Shown here piece by piece: positions 1 to 7,419 of a stretch of DNA of 39,190 bases (positions within the stretch are counted from its first letter, which is position 1; each line of letters opens with the position of its first letter). The stretch covers positions 1 to 39,190 of the forward strand of contig CALUGI010000029.1 of the NCBI GenBank assembly GCA_944320135.1, given 5' to 3'. The DNA comes from an uncultured Phocaeicola sp. (lineage in GTDB: Bacteria > Bacteroidota > Bacteroidia > Bacteroidales > Bacteroidaceae). Both the position numbers and the translations under genes were made by a program. The notes beneath the pieces were generated by a model, which was not told where the DNA came from, made no database searches, and saw only the letters and a list, made by a program, of their open reading frames with translations.

Positions 1-690
1 ACCGAATGCGGTATTGATCAAGGCTTCAGAAATACCGGTTGACAACGCAACTGAGTCAGTACCACCACCAGCAGACAGAGCGGCGAATGAACGGATCATA
101 CCGATAACGGTACCGAGCAATCCCATCAATGTACCCAAAGTAGTAATGGTACCGATAATCGGAAGGTTCTGCTGCAGCATCGGCATTTCCAAAGCAGTAG
201 CTTCTTCCAATGACTTCTGGATAGCCAATACCTTCTGATCCTTGTCCAGTTCAGTGTTTTCTTCCATTTCACGATAAGTCTGCAAAGTAGCGCCTACAAC
301 ATTTGCTACAGAACCGCGCTGCTTGTCGCACAATGCCTGAGCAGCCTGCATATCATTCTTTGCCAAAGCATCCTTAATCTGAGCAACGAATTTAACCAAT
401 TTGCCACGACCGAAAGCGGCACGGATAGTGAAATAGCGTTCAACGCTCAATGCCAACACAGTCAGCAACAGAGTCTGGATAACCGGAACGACGATACCAC
501 CTTTATAGATAGTTCCCAGCATGTTACCCGGCAGCGGGTGGTTGTTCGGGTCGTTGTTCATGAAGTTCGAGGGGTCACCCAAGATAAACTTGTAGATACA
601 CAACGCGATGATAAAGCACGCGATAATCACCAAACCAGCAGCTTCAATACCTTTGAAACCTTGCTTTTTGTTAGTTGTTTTAGTTTCCAT
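1..690 (-). CDS. exbB: MotA/TolQ/ExbB proton channel family protein (3' end cut by window)
   Basis: Inner-membrane proton channel subunit of the TonB-ExbB-ExbD energy complex that powers outer-membrane SusC/TonB-dependent transporters. The ATG is at 690 and 230 codons are visible, open to the first base of the window, so the C-terminus and stop are missing. An N-terminal membrane segment follows the basic start METKTTNKKQGFK. A second one (about residues 65-80, near VVPVIQTLLLTV) precedes a cytoplasmic stretch. The last visible part (LPIIGTITTLGTLMGLLGTVIGMI in outline, then GGGTDSVALSTGISEAL) is the typical MotA_ExbB core. exbD would be expected beyond the left edge. MotA/TolQ members are alternatives, but the SusC-rich biology of this group favours ExbB. 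The product is recognised by family motifs, not by a search. Confidence 0.88.
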   Translation of the reverse strand, partial: METKTTNKKQGFKGIEAAGLVIIACFIIALCIYKFILGDPSNFMNNDPNNHPLPGNMLGTIYKGGIVVPVIQTLLLTVLALSVERYFTIRAAFGRGKLVKFVAQIKDALAKNDMQAAQALCDKQRGSVANVVGATLQTYREMEENTELDKDQKVLAIQKSLEEATALEMPMLQQNLPIIGTITTLGTLMGLLGTVIGMIRSFAALSAGGGTDSVALSTGISEALINTAFG

Positions 691-711
691 AAGATTAATT
701 GTTTTTTATGT

Positions 712-975
712 TTAAAAATTAGTGAATTTCAATCTTTCACACTTAGAAACAACAACATAAGCCTTACAACCACGACTTCTCCTACAGGAAGACAGGAAAC
801 TGCCCGATACAAAACGATGTTTTTCATAGCATCCATCATGTGTCTTATAAGGGCACAACCACATAGCTAACAGAGTACCAACGCGTTTCCTTGCAGAAGC
901 CCAACCTTCCTCCGGCTTTAAAGCCTTAGAGTAGGAAACAAGTACACGCGGCACTGAGGTTGTCCAGAATTTCAT
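712..975 (-). CDS. Possible small ORF (87 codons) or transcribed leader of exbB; coding status doubtful
   Basis: An open frame of 87 aa starts at the ATG at 975 (MKFWTTSVPRVLVSYSKAL...) and stops 21 bases before exbB. The frame stays open further upstream to 1035. The protein is rich in Arg, Ser and Cys, has no recognisable domain or signal peptide, and no Shine-Dalgarno-like run precedes the ATG. Its composition looks more like translated untranslated-region sequence than a normal Bacteroidales protein. It fills most of the 515-base gap between exbB and the lipoprotein gene. The rest of that gap (976-1142) shows nothing I recognise. Either a small hypothetical gene or a long structured 5' leader would fit. 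Confidence 0.22.
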   Translation of the reverse strand: MKFWTTSVPRVLVSYSKALKPEEGWASARKRVGTLLAMWLCPYKTHDGCYEKHRFVSGSFLSSCRRSRGCKAYVVVSKCERLKFTNF

Positions 976-1142
976 GGTAAAAGCTGTTATTTTTCTATTT
1001 CCGCACAAAGAAAAGGCAATTTTACGATATATCAAAATGAAAAGATGTTATTTTGGCTTATCAAACTTGAATATCATGCGGACGACATAGAATTTCATGC
1101 CAAGCATACTGCAATCCGCCATAAAACGCCTTCCAGACAAGA

Positions 1143-1182
1143 ATCGCCCAAGTTTGTACAAAGCTAAACAAACTTGGGCGAT
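1143..1182 (-). terminator. Perfect 15-bp inverted repeat downstream of the fimbrillin-like gene
   Basis: Arms 1143-1157 (atcgcccaagtttgt) and 1168-1182 (acaaacttgggcgat) are exact reverse complements around a 10-base loop. The repeat lies 23 bases after the stop of the lipoprotein gene. A T-rich tract precedes the stem on the minus strand and only TCTTGTCT follows it. It is therefore not a textbook intrinsic terminator, but it probably ends or protects the transcript. Confidence 0.5.
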
Positions 1183-1205
1183 AATCAAACGAAAAAACGA
1201 AAAAA

Positions 1206-2168
1206 TTATTCCACAGGCGTTTCTTCAAACGCAATGTCAGGAATCACTTCTTCATTCCATCCGACAATTTCCTGCCCTATCAGCACGAGACCTTCCTTTG
1301 TAAGTTTCAACGTGTATTTGTTGTACGTACCGGCCTGAAATTCCTTTCCGAGCTTGTCGGTCGTGGCTGTATAAGAGATGCCGTCGCGCATATAGGAGAT
1401 GGAGAACTCCGAATTTTCCTCCAATACGGAAGGATTGCAAAGCAATGTCAACGAGTATCCCGTTTCGCTCGCCACCTCTGCCGGCACATCGTATGCCAAT
1501 GACAGTTCATCCGCAGGCGAAGCGTCCGCCGCCGCCACGATTCCGTCGGCCTCCGAAGTTTCCCCGAACCGGTATGACGTGCGGCTAAACAGACCGCTTC
1601 CTTTCAGCACGGCTTTGGAAATGCTCACGTTTTCTTCGGCCCTATCCTTTTTGACGGTAATGGAAAGCAACGAATATACATGCCTGAACGCATAAGCTCC
1701 CGTAAACGACACAGCGCCGGAATTGGTCTTGTATCCGCTCGTGCAGCGCGCCGCAAGAAAATCAAACTCGCCTAAAGCCGAAAACTCGCCCGTTTGCGCG
1801 CTCAAGTCGGGCATAGGAATAGCTGTGCGCACAGCGGACTCTTCCGAATAAGGATAATACGCGCAAAATTCGAACTCGTTCACTTTATCCTCCCACACTA
1901 AAGGCGTCTCCGACTGCCATCCGTCTCCGGTCAGCGTCCATTTCACCGGAGCGTCTTCTTCAGGCATGAAAAAGCCTATTTCGTCACCGGCTTCAAAGGT
2001 TGTAGCTGCATCTGCGGCATCCGTTACCGTTCGCGACAAAGAAAGGTTCGACACTGACGCCTGCAGGCTCATCATTTCTGTTGCAGACAACTCCCGTTCC
2101 GTTTCATTCTGCTGGCACCCGGCCAACAAGGGCAACGAACAAATCCCCATCAAAATAATTTTGTTCAT
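1206..2168 (-). CDS. Fimbrillin-like (Mfa/FimA-type) lipoprotein
   Basis: Predicted surface or periplasmic lipoprotein of 320 aa, likely of the fimbrillin family that builds type V pili or acts as a free lipoprotein in Bacteroidales. The start chosen is the ATG at 2168, because it begins a clean lipoprotein signal (MNKIILMGICSLPLLAGC, lipobox Cys18); upstream in-frame codons would bury it. After the Cys, the N-terminal third has the usual fimbrillin features: SLSRTVTD, then FEAGDEIGFFM, then FCAYYPYS. The C-terminus has YNKYTLKLTKEGL followed by IVGWNE, also typical. No adjacent Mfa2/FimB anchor or minor pilin genes are present, so it appears as a single gene. A 20-bp palindrome lies just upstream (2184-2203). 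The family call is by pattern; the exact role is unknown. Confidence 0.72.
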   Translation of the reverse strand: MNKIILMGICSLPLLAGCQQNETERELSATEMMSLQASVSNLSLSRTVTDAADAATTFEAGDEIGFFMPEEDAPVKWTLTGDGWQSETPLVWEDKVNEFEFCAYYPYSEESAVRTAIPMPDLSAQTGEFSALGEFDFLAARCTSGYKTNSGAVSFTGAYAFRHVYSLLSITVKKDRAEENVSISKAVLKGSGLFSRTSYRFGETSEADGIVAAADASPADELSLAYDVPAEVASETGYSLTLLCNPSVLEENSEFSISYMRDGISYTATTDKLGKEFQAGTYNKYTLKLTKEGLVLIGQEIVGWNEEVIPDIAFEETPVE

Positions 2169-2183
2169 AATATATTGTTTTCT

Positions 2184-2203
2184 TACGGGAAACGTTTCCC
2201 GTA
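2184..2203. promoter_or_regulatory. 20-bp perfect palindrome, possible LacI-family operator
   Basis: The sequence TACGGGAAACGTTTCCCGTA is exactly self-complementary. It has the AAnCGnTT centre common in LacI/GalR operators. It sits 15 bases before the lipoprotein ATG. A near-match to the Bacteroides -7 box (TATGTTCG, minus strand 2223-2216) lies just upstream, which would place the palindrome at the start of the transcript. No LacI gene is in the window. It could also fold as a tight RNA hairpin. Confidence 0.5.
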
Positions 2204-2261
2204 CAACAATAAAAACGAACATATCTGCATACGTCTACCCGAAAACCGAACTATTTTCTTC

Positions 2262-3176
2262 TCAATCAAACGACAAGTAGGGAGAAAGACGGCGAATGTC
2301 TGCTTCCGAAAATTCCTTGAACATCTCTATTTGGGACATACCCTTGATTCTTCCGCGCTTCCGTCTGTACTCAAGTATGGCTTTGGCTTTGTAGAAATCC
2401 ATATAAGGATGAGAGCGCAACCGGTCCAGCCCGTCACGGTTCACGCGCAGCTTGCGGTAAGGACCTTCATCAAGCACAAACCACCGGTTGAAGTCCGGGC
2501 CGACATGGGGAACTTCCTGCAACTGCTCTACCCGGCAGAAACCGCCCAATTTGTTCCGATAAGCCACGATCATGCGCGCCAATCCGGAGCCTATCCCCGG
2601 TATGCGCTTGAGCTGGGAGGTATCCGCCTTGTTCAAAGGCACCACAGTGCCTTCGGGATATTTGAAGGGCACGGAATCAGACTTTGCTTCCTGACGCGCA
2701 AAAAGAAGCGTGTCGCGGCGCAACGTAAACTCCGAAGAAATACGTATATAAGGCTTCAACGCCAGAAACTGACTGTCTGCAAGGCCATAAATGCGGGCAA
2801 ACGCTTCCGGAGCGCGGAACACTCCCCCGCTCGCACGGTATCGCAACACGTTTCGCGCCACAAACGCGGAAAGCCCCAACCTGCGCAACGACATGGAATC
2901 GACCGTATTCGGATCAAACGGCTGCAAGATGACAGGAACAGGTTCCTCTTTCCGTTTGTTGAAACGTGCCGCATCCGCAAACCGACGACGCTCATCGTCT
3001 TTTATCTGCGCGATGAAAGAATCTATTTCCGCACTCGCACTTTGCCGGACAACCGAAGAATGTCCTCCAAACCGTTTCCCGAACAGAATGCCCGACAAAA
3101 CTACCGCTGCCAGCGCCAACAGCACGATTATCGCCCTGCGCTCCGACTTGGAATAATAGAAAAAGTCTTTCCACAT
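2262..3176 (-). CDS. Membrane-anchored helix-hairpin-helix (ComEA-like) protein
   Basis: A 304-aa protein with one N-terminal membrane segment (about residues 15-33, AIIVLLALAAVVLSGILFG) preceded by basic residues, so the rest is probably periplasmic. Three helix-hairpin-helix units follow: FDPNTVDSMSLRRLGLS around 90-145, PLNKADTSQLKRIPGIGSG around 180-235, and RVNRDGLDRLRSHPYM around 245-300. The middle unit matches the ComEA pattern best (LNKAD, IPGIG). HhH units of this kind bind DNA without sequence specificity. A GTG two codons upstream (3182) would add Met-Arg; the ATG at 3176 is preferred. The gene begins 7 bases after the symporter stop, so the two are co-transcribed. Longer than classical ComEA (about 100-200 aa). 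A role in DNA uptake is inference. Confidence 0.8.
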   Translation of the reverse strand: MWKDFFYYSKSERRAIIVLLALAAVVLSGILFGKRFGGHSSVVRQSASAEIDSFIAQIKDDERRRFADAARFNKRKEEPVPVILQPFDPNTVDSMSLRRLGLSAFVARNVLRYRASGGVFRAPEAFARIYGLADSQFLALKPYIRISSEFTLRRDTLLFARQEAKSDSVPFKYPEGTVVPLNKADTSQLKRIPGIGSGLARMIVAYRNKLGGFCRVEQLQEVPHVGPDFNRWFVLDEGPYRKLRVNRDGLDRLRSHPYMDFYKAKAILEYRRKRGRIKGMSQIEMFKEFSEADIRRLSPYLSFD

Positions 3177-3183
3177 CCGCACG

Positions 3184-4545
3184 TCACCCCAACAGGCCCA
3201 GCTCGTTTACGAATATCAGCAAAATCCCTATCGGAGCCACGAAACGGAGAATGCACACGTATATCGGATAATAAGGCGCTTTCAGCAACCCATAATTGGT
3301 CACTTCTCCCCTTACAATCTTCTTGTCGAGATACCAACCGACAAAGACTGCGGCAAACATCCCTCCCACCGGCAACATAATCTTGGCGGTCAGGAAGTCG
3401 AGAGCGTCAAAAATGTTCATTCCGCAAATCTTGAACGCGCTCCACTCTCCCAAAGCCAAAGACGACACGATGCCGACCAGCATACATCCGGATGTCACCA
3501 GAACAGCTGCACGGCTCCGCGTGAAATGAAACTTTTCGTGAAGAAACGCTGTCGACACTTCATGCAACGAAATTGTGGAAGTAATCGCTGCAAGCGCAAG
3601 CAACACATAGAACGCCACCGAACAGACGTATGCCAACACGGGAATGCCCGCAAACGCCTGTTGGAACACATTGGGCAAGGTGATGAATATCAACGAGGGC
3701 CCCGCATCGGGCTGGATGCCTACAGAGAAAGCGGCCGGAAAAATAATCAGTCCCGAAAGCACGGCTACGAAAGTGTCAATCAAACCGACCCCCATCGCCG
3801 TCTTCCCCAAGTTCGTCTTGCTGCCGAAGTAAGAAGCGTATGTCGACAGACAACCCATGCCGAGGCTCAGCGAAAAGAACGCCTGCCCCATAGCACCCAA
3901 GAACACGTCGGGAGTCAGCTTGCTGAAATCGGGCTTCAGCAGAAACTCAAGCCCTTTCTCCGCTCCCGGAAGGGAAACCGAACAGACGGCCAGCAGAATG
4001 ACGAGCACGAAAAGAAGCGGCATCATGATTTTGGAAGATTTCTCGATGCCGTCTTTCACCCCTTTTACCACCACAAAATGGGTGATGAGCAGGATAGCCA
4101 GCAGCCACACCAAAGGACGGAACGGATGTTGCGAGAAGTCCTGGAACATCGCGACATAATCGCCGGAAGTCTTTCCTGAGAAGCCGCCCGTAAGAGCCTG
4201 CCAGATATATTCGAGCGTCCATCCGGAAACCACCGAATAATATCCCAAAATCAAAAAACCGGTCAACACCCCTAAATAGCCGACCCACCTCCAAGGCGTG
4301 CCCGGAGCCAACATAGAGTATGCCCCTCCCGTACAGGCTTTCGAACGGCGGCCTATGGTAAACTCCGCAATCATGATGGGAAGTCCGAAAATAAAGACAC
4401 ATCCCAAATAAACCAAAATGAAGGCAGCCCCTCCGTGATTGCCCGTTTCATACGGGAAACGCCACACGTTGCCCAACCCTACCGCAGAGCCTGCGGCGGC
4501 GAAAACGGCGCCCATCCTGCTTCCAAAACTGACACGTTCGCTCAT
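3184..4545 (-). CDS. Sodium:neurotransmitter symporter family (LeuT-fold) transporter
   Basis: Inner-membrane Na+-coupled importer, most likely for amino acids, 453 aa as usual for bacterial NSS proteins. The N-terminal signature GSAVGLGNVWRFPYETG (about residues 19-35) is the TM1 sodium and substrate-binding region. The discontinuous TM6 region is seen in FFSLSLGMGCLSTYASY. About 11-12 hydrophobic helices can be counted. Bacterial members such as LeuT, MhsT and TyT1 transport hydrophobic or aromatic amino acids, but the substrate here cannot be read from the sequence. A good -7 box (TATATTTG) lies 41 bases upstream of the ATG. The HhH gene follows immediately, so both are probably in one transcript. 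Confidence 0.9.
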   Translation of the reverse strand: MSERVSFGSRMGAVFAAAGSAVGLGNVWRFPYETGNHGGAAFILVYLGCVFIFGLPIMIAEFTIGRRSKACTGGAYSMLAPGTPWRWVGYLGVLTGFLILGYYSVVSGWTLEYIWQALTGGFSGKTSGDYVAMFQDFSQHPFRPLVWLLAILLITHFVVVKGVKDGIEKSSKIMMPLLFVLVILLAVCSVSLPGAEKGLEFLLKPDFSKLTPDVFLGAMGQAFFSLSLGMGCLSTYASYFGSKTNLGKTAMGVGLIDTFVAVLSGLIIFPAAFSVGIQPDAGPSLIFITLPNVFQQAFAGIPVLAYVCSVAFYVLLALAAITSTISLHEVSTAFLHEKFHFTRSRAAVLVTSGCMLVGIVSSLALGEWSAFKICGMNIFDALDFLTAKIMLPVGGMFAAVFVGWYLDKKIVRGEVTNYGLLKAPYYPIYVCILRFVAPIGILLIFVNELGLLG

Positions 4546-4585
4546 AATTCTATACTTTCATTGCAATTGTCTTTCATACAGAAAG

Positions 4586-4593
4586 CAAATATA
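4586..4593 (-). promoter_or_regulatory. Bacteroides-type -7 box for the symporter gene
   Basis: The minus strand reads TATATTTG, matching the Bacteroidetes sigma-ABfr -7 consensus TAnnTTTG. It is 41 bases upstream of the symporter ATG. No convincing TTTG -33 element is seen. Confidence 0.55.
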
Positions 4594-4815
4594 CAAAAAG
4601 AATTGTATTCGTGACAAGAAAAACATAAAAAGTTGTATCATTTATCCGCCCGCACGCCTCAATCGGAATGCGCGGAGATTTTGTTCGGAACGCGCCGGCT
4701 TTTTGCGGAAAAACGCACGGCATTTTCAGAACTATAGCGCTCCCGCAAGAAAAGCGACTGCGCAAAAGGCTGCAAACGGGAAAAAACATGCTGCAATCCG
4801 AACTCGCCGACTGCA
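4594..4815. other. Intergenic stretch without recognisable gene
   Basis: Between the symporter promoter and the rprY terminator. Overlapping open frames here lack coding character and cross the flanking genes. I see no repeats, RNA gene or operator. Confidence 0.5.
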
Positions 4816-4858
4816 TAAAAAAACCGCTGCCCGCCAAGATTGAATCTTGCAGGCAGCG
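4816..4858 (-). terminator. Rho-independent terminator of rprXY
   Basis: On the minus strand the stem CGCTGCCTGCAAGATT pairs with AATCTTGGCGGGCAGCG (one bulge, one mismatch) and is followed directly by GTTTTTTTATG. It lies 44 bases after the rprY stop. Confidence 0.88.
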
Positions 4859-4901
4859 ATTTATGGTTTCCGGAACTTGCTTCTTATTCCTCACCCGTCC
4901 G

Positions 4902-5600
4902 TCAATCATTGTCCGGAGTGATAAGTTTGTATCCTTTTCCGTGAATATTGATGATTTCAATAGAATCGTCCTCTTTCAGATGCTTGCGGAGTTTGGTGAT
5001 ATACACGTCCATACTGCGGGCATTGAAATAATTGTCGTCAATCCAAATTGTCTTGAGCGCGAAATCACGCTGAAGAATCTCGTTCGCATGAGCGCAAAGC
5101 AGCCCCAAAAGTTCAGACTCCTTAGTGGTCAGCTTGGTCTGCTTGTCGCCGATTGCCAAAATCTGCTTCTGAGTATCGAAAGTGAAGCGCCCGATTTTAT
5201 ACACGGTGCATTCCTTGTTTCGTTTTCCACGCACACGACGCAGAATGGCCTCAATACGGAAAGTGAGTTCTTCCATGCTGAAAGGCTTGGTGATATAGTC
5301 GTCAGCTCCAATCTTAAAGCCCTCCAATATGTCTTCTTTCAGCGTTTTCGCCGTCAGGAAGATAATAGGAATCTCCGCATTGGCCTGGCGAATCTCTTGC
5401 GCCAAAGTGAATCCGTCCTTTTTGGGCATCATCACATCGGTCACCACCAAATCATACTTGTTCTTCAGGAAGGCTTTAAACCCGACCTCTCCGTCCGGAA
5501 AAAGATCCGCAGAATATCCTTTCGCCTGCAAATATTCTCTCAACAACATGCCAAGATTCTCGTCATCTTCGCACAACAAAATACGCAATTTTTCGTCCAT
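4902..5600 (-). CDS. rprY: OmpR-family response regulator RprY
   Basis: Cytoplasmic DNA-binding response regulator, 232 aa, partner of RprX. The start is the ATG at 5600 (MDEKLRILLCEDDENLG), which begins exactly at the receiver domain; upstream codons in frame add only non-conserved residues. The receiver domain (1-120) has the acidic pair CEDD, the phospho-acceptor Asp in VVTDVMMPKKDG, the Thr in FLTAKT and the Lys in ITKPFS. The C-terminal winged helix (about 130-232) ends with the OmpR/PhoB pattern RSMDVYITKLRKHL and GKGYKL. It starts 4 bases after the rprX stop and ends before a strong terminator. RprXY of Bacteroides fragilis was found through its effects on envelope traits in E. coli; its natural regulon here is not visible. 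Confidence 0.92.
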   Translation of the reverse strand: MDEKLRILLCEDDENLGMLLREYLQAKGYSADLFPDGEVGFKAFLKNKYDLVVTDVMMPKKDGFTLAQEIRQANAEIPIIFLTAKTLKEDILEGFKIGADDYITKPFSMEELTFRIEAILRRVRGKRNKECTVYKIGRFTFDTQKQILAIGDKQTKLTTKESELLGLLCAHANEILQRDFALKTIWIDDNYFNARSMDVYITKLRKHLKEDDSIEIINIHGKGYKLITPDND

Positions 5601-5604
5601 AAAA

Positions 5605-7155
5605 CTATTCGTCTTTAAATAAAGGTAATACAATAATAAATTTAGTTCCCACATTCAGTTCACTTTCTGCACGAATGGTGCCTTTGTGGTCTGAAATGAT
5701 CTTCTTTACATAGGCCAGTCCGAGACCGAATCCCTTCACGTCATGACGGTTTCCGGTATGGACACGGTAGAACTTTTCAAATATCTTCTTCAAATCTTCT
5801 TTCTTGATGCCGATTCCGTTGTCCTCAATCGAAATGCACAGTTTGTTCGACTCGTTCCATGTTCTTATTTTCAAGGCAATATCCACATCGGCACGCTTGT
5901 ATTTCACCGCATTGTCGAGCAAATTGAATATTACGTTCGTAAAGTGCATTTCATCGACAAACACAATCGAGTCTTCTGCATTCAGTTCTGCGTCAAGCGT
6001 ACCTCCGCTGCTTTCCACCTTCAGGCGGAACGTATTGACCACGCCGTTAATCAGTTCGTTGGCATCCACTTCCTTTTTTTTCAAGGTTACGCTCTGGCGC
6101 TCGAACATCGACATCTGCAACACCTTCTCCACCTGGAAGCGCAAGCGCTTCGTTTCGTCGTTAATCACCCCTGAAATGTGCTTGAACATCACCGGCGACT
6201 TCCCTACAGCCGGGTCGTTCAGCATTTGAGCGGCAAGAGAAATGGTGGAAATCGGGGTCTTGAACTCGTGCGTCATATTGTTGATGAAATCGTTCTTTAT
6301 CTCTGTCAACCGCTTCTGGCGGAAAATGATATAGATAGTGAACACGAATGTTATCAGCAGCACCACCGTAAAGATAATCGAAGGAATCATGAAACGCACA
6401 GAGCTGAAAATATAATCGTCCAACGTGGGGAAGAAAATGTTCACAAACCCCATTTTGGCAGGAGGATCATTCTCAAACAACAGACGCGAATACACCTTTT
6501 CCCCGTCATACAAATAGTCCGAACAACGGTACACCTCCTTCCCGTCACGATCGGTTACCGAAAAGTGATACGGTATCTCTATCCCGTTGTTGAACAGTTC
6601 CGACTTCAGAAAATGGTCAAGCTGCTTGAAGTTAACACGCTCTTTAAGCGGCTTGTCGCTTGCCGTATACAAAATGTTATAGACCACTTCATCAAGCAAT
6701 GCACGCTGGTAAATGTAACGCTCCTTCACAATCTCCTGCAAAGCCTTCGATGTTTGCGGAATCGTCTTTCCCGTAGAGATAATCACCTTCGGCACATTGG
6801 CAGGCCGGTTCAGAATCGTTTTCAGCTCAAACGTAGAGTAGGTAGAGCCGTCGGGCGCGGTTATCGTGTACCGATGATGCTCCACCACATTTTCACCTGT
6901 CCCGTTCTTCTGCCGGTAGCTTTTCGACAGAAGAGCGGCACGCTCCTGCGCCGCTACGTCCTTTTCGAGGTATTTCTTCGTTTCAACCAGCTCCAAGTTA
7001 TGCACAGCTTTTCCGAGACTGCGGTTCACATTCTCTTCAAACTGTCCGCGACGCATCTTGACCATCTCTTCAATATAGCTTACCTGCAAGTAAAGCAAAC
7101 TGAGGAAAGACAGCCCCATCACAATTCCTAATGTCCAAATAGTCGACTTTTTCAT
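5605..7155 (-). CDS. rprX: Sensor histidine kinase RprX
   Basis: Membrane sensor kinase of 516 aa. The ATG at 7155 starts MKKSTIWTLGIVMGL, the first membrane helix (about 5-25); the longer reading frame upstream is unlikely. A periplasmic sensing region of about 240 residues follows, then a second helix (IIFTVVLLITFVFTIYIIF). Next come the dimerisation box with phospho-acceptor His (MTHEFKTPISTI), N box (NLLDNAVKY), G1 (EDNGIGI) and G2 (GFGLGLAYV). No HAMP domain is evident. It phosphorylates RprY, encoded 4 bases downstream. A candidate -7 box is at 7295-7302. The sensed signal cannot be read from the sequence. Confidence 0.92.
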   Translation of the reverse strand: MKKSTIWTLGIVMGLSFLSLLYLQVSYIEEMVKMRRGQFEENVNRSLGKAVHNLELVETKKYLEKDVAAQERAALLSKSYRQKNGTGENVVEHHRYTITAPDGSTYSTFELKTILNRPANVPKVIISTGKTIPQTSKALQEIVKERYIYQRALLDEVVYNILYTASDKPLKERVNFKQLDHFLKSELFNNGIEIPYHFSVTDRDGKEVYRCSDYLYDGEKVYSRLLFENDPPAKMGFVNIFFPTLDDYIFSSVRFMIPSIIFTVVLLITFVFTIYIIFRQKRLTEIKNDFINNMTHEFKTPISTISLAAQMLNDPAVGKSPVMFKHISGVINDETKRLRFQVEKVLQMSMFERQSVTLKKKEVDANELINGVVNTFRLKVESSGGTLDAELNAEDSIVFVDEMHFTNVIFNLLDNAVKYKRADVDIALKIRTWNESNKLCISIEDNGIGIKKEDLKKIFEKFYRVHTGNRHDVKGFGLGLAYVKKIISDHKGTIRAESELNVGTKFIIVLPLFKDE

Positions 7156-7294
7156 GGCAACAAATTTAACAGCCAAACCGATACTTGCTACCGGACTTAA
7201 CATGTTTTAAACTGCCGTTTTCTTATATTAACCGAATATCCGATTTTAGTTCACAGAACATTCACTATAAGAAAAAATCCAACCTCCACATCCG

Positions 7295-7302
7295 CAAAAA
7301 TA
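7295..7302 (-). promoter_or_regulatory. Candidate -7 box for rprXY
   Basis: The minus strand reads TATTTTTG, fitting TAnnTTTG, about 140 bases upstream of rprX and downstream of the fusA2 terminator. A second match (TAAATTTG, 7168-7161) sits too close to the ATG to be the main promoter. AT-rich context weakens the call. Confidence 0.35.
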
Positions 7303-7356
7303 ACAAAAATTTAAACTAACAACAAATAAAACTGACTAAATGTTTAAGGCTGGTTA

Positions 7357-7390
7357 AATAAAAAAGGCCACATTTTTAAGAAATGCGGCC
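7357..7390 (-). terminator. Rho-independent terminator of the EF-G2-like gene
   Basis: On the minus strand GGCCGCATTT pairs with AAATGTGGCC (one G-U pair, 5-base loop) and is followed by TTTTTTATTT. It lies 29 bases after the stop codon. Confidence 0.9.
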
Positions 7391-7419
7391 TCCTTTACCG
7401 TCAAATGCGGCGGGCTTTA

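Noticed and set aside
2175-3380. 401-codon plus-strand open frame
   Set aside because: Antisense to the HhH protein and the end of the symporter, both with clear family motifs; its translation has no recognisable domain.
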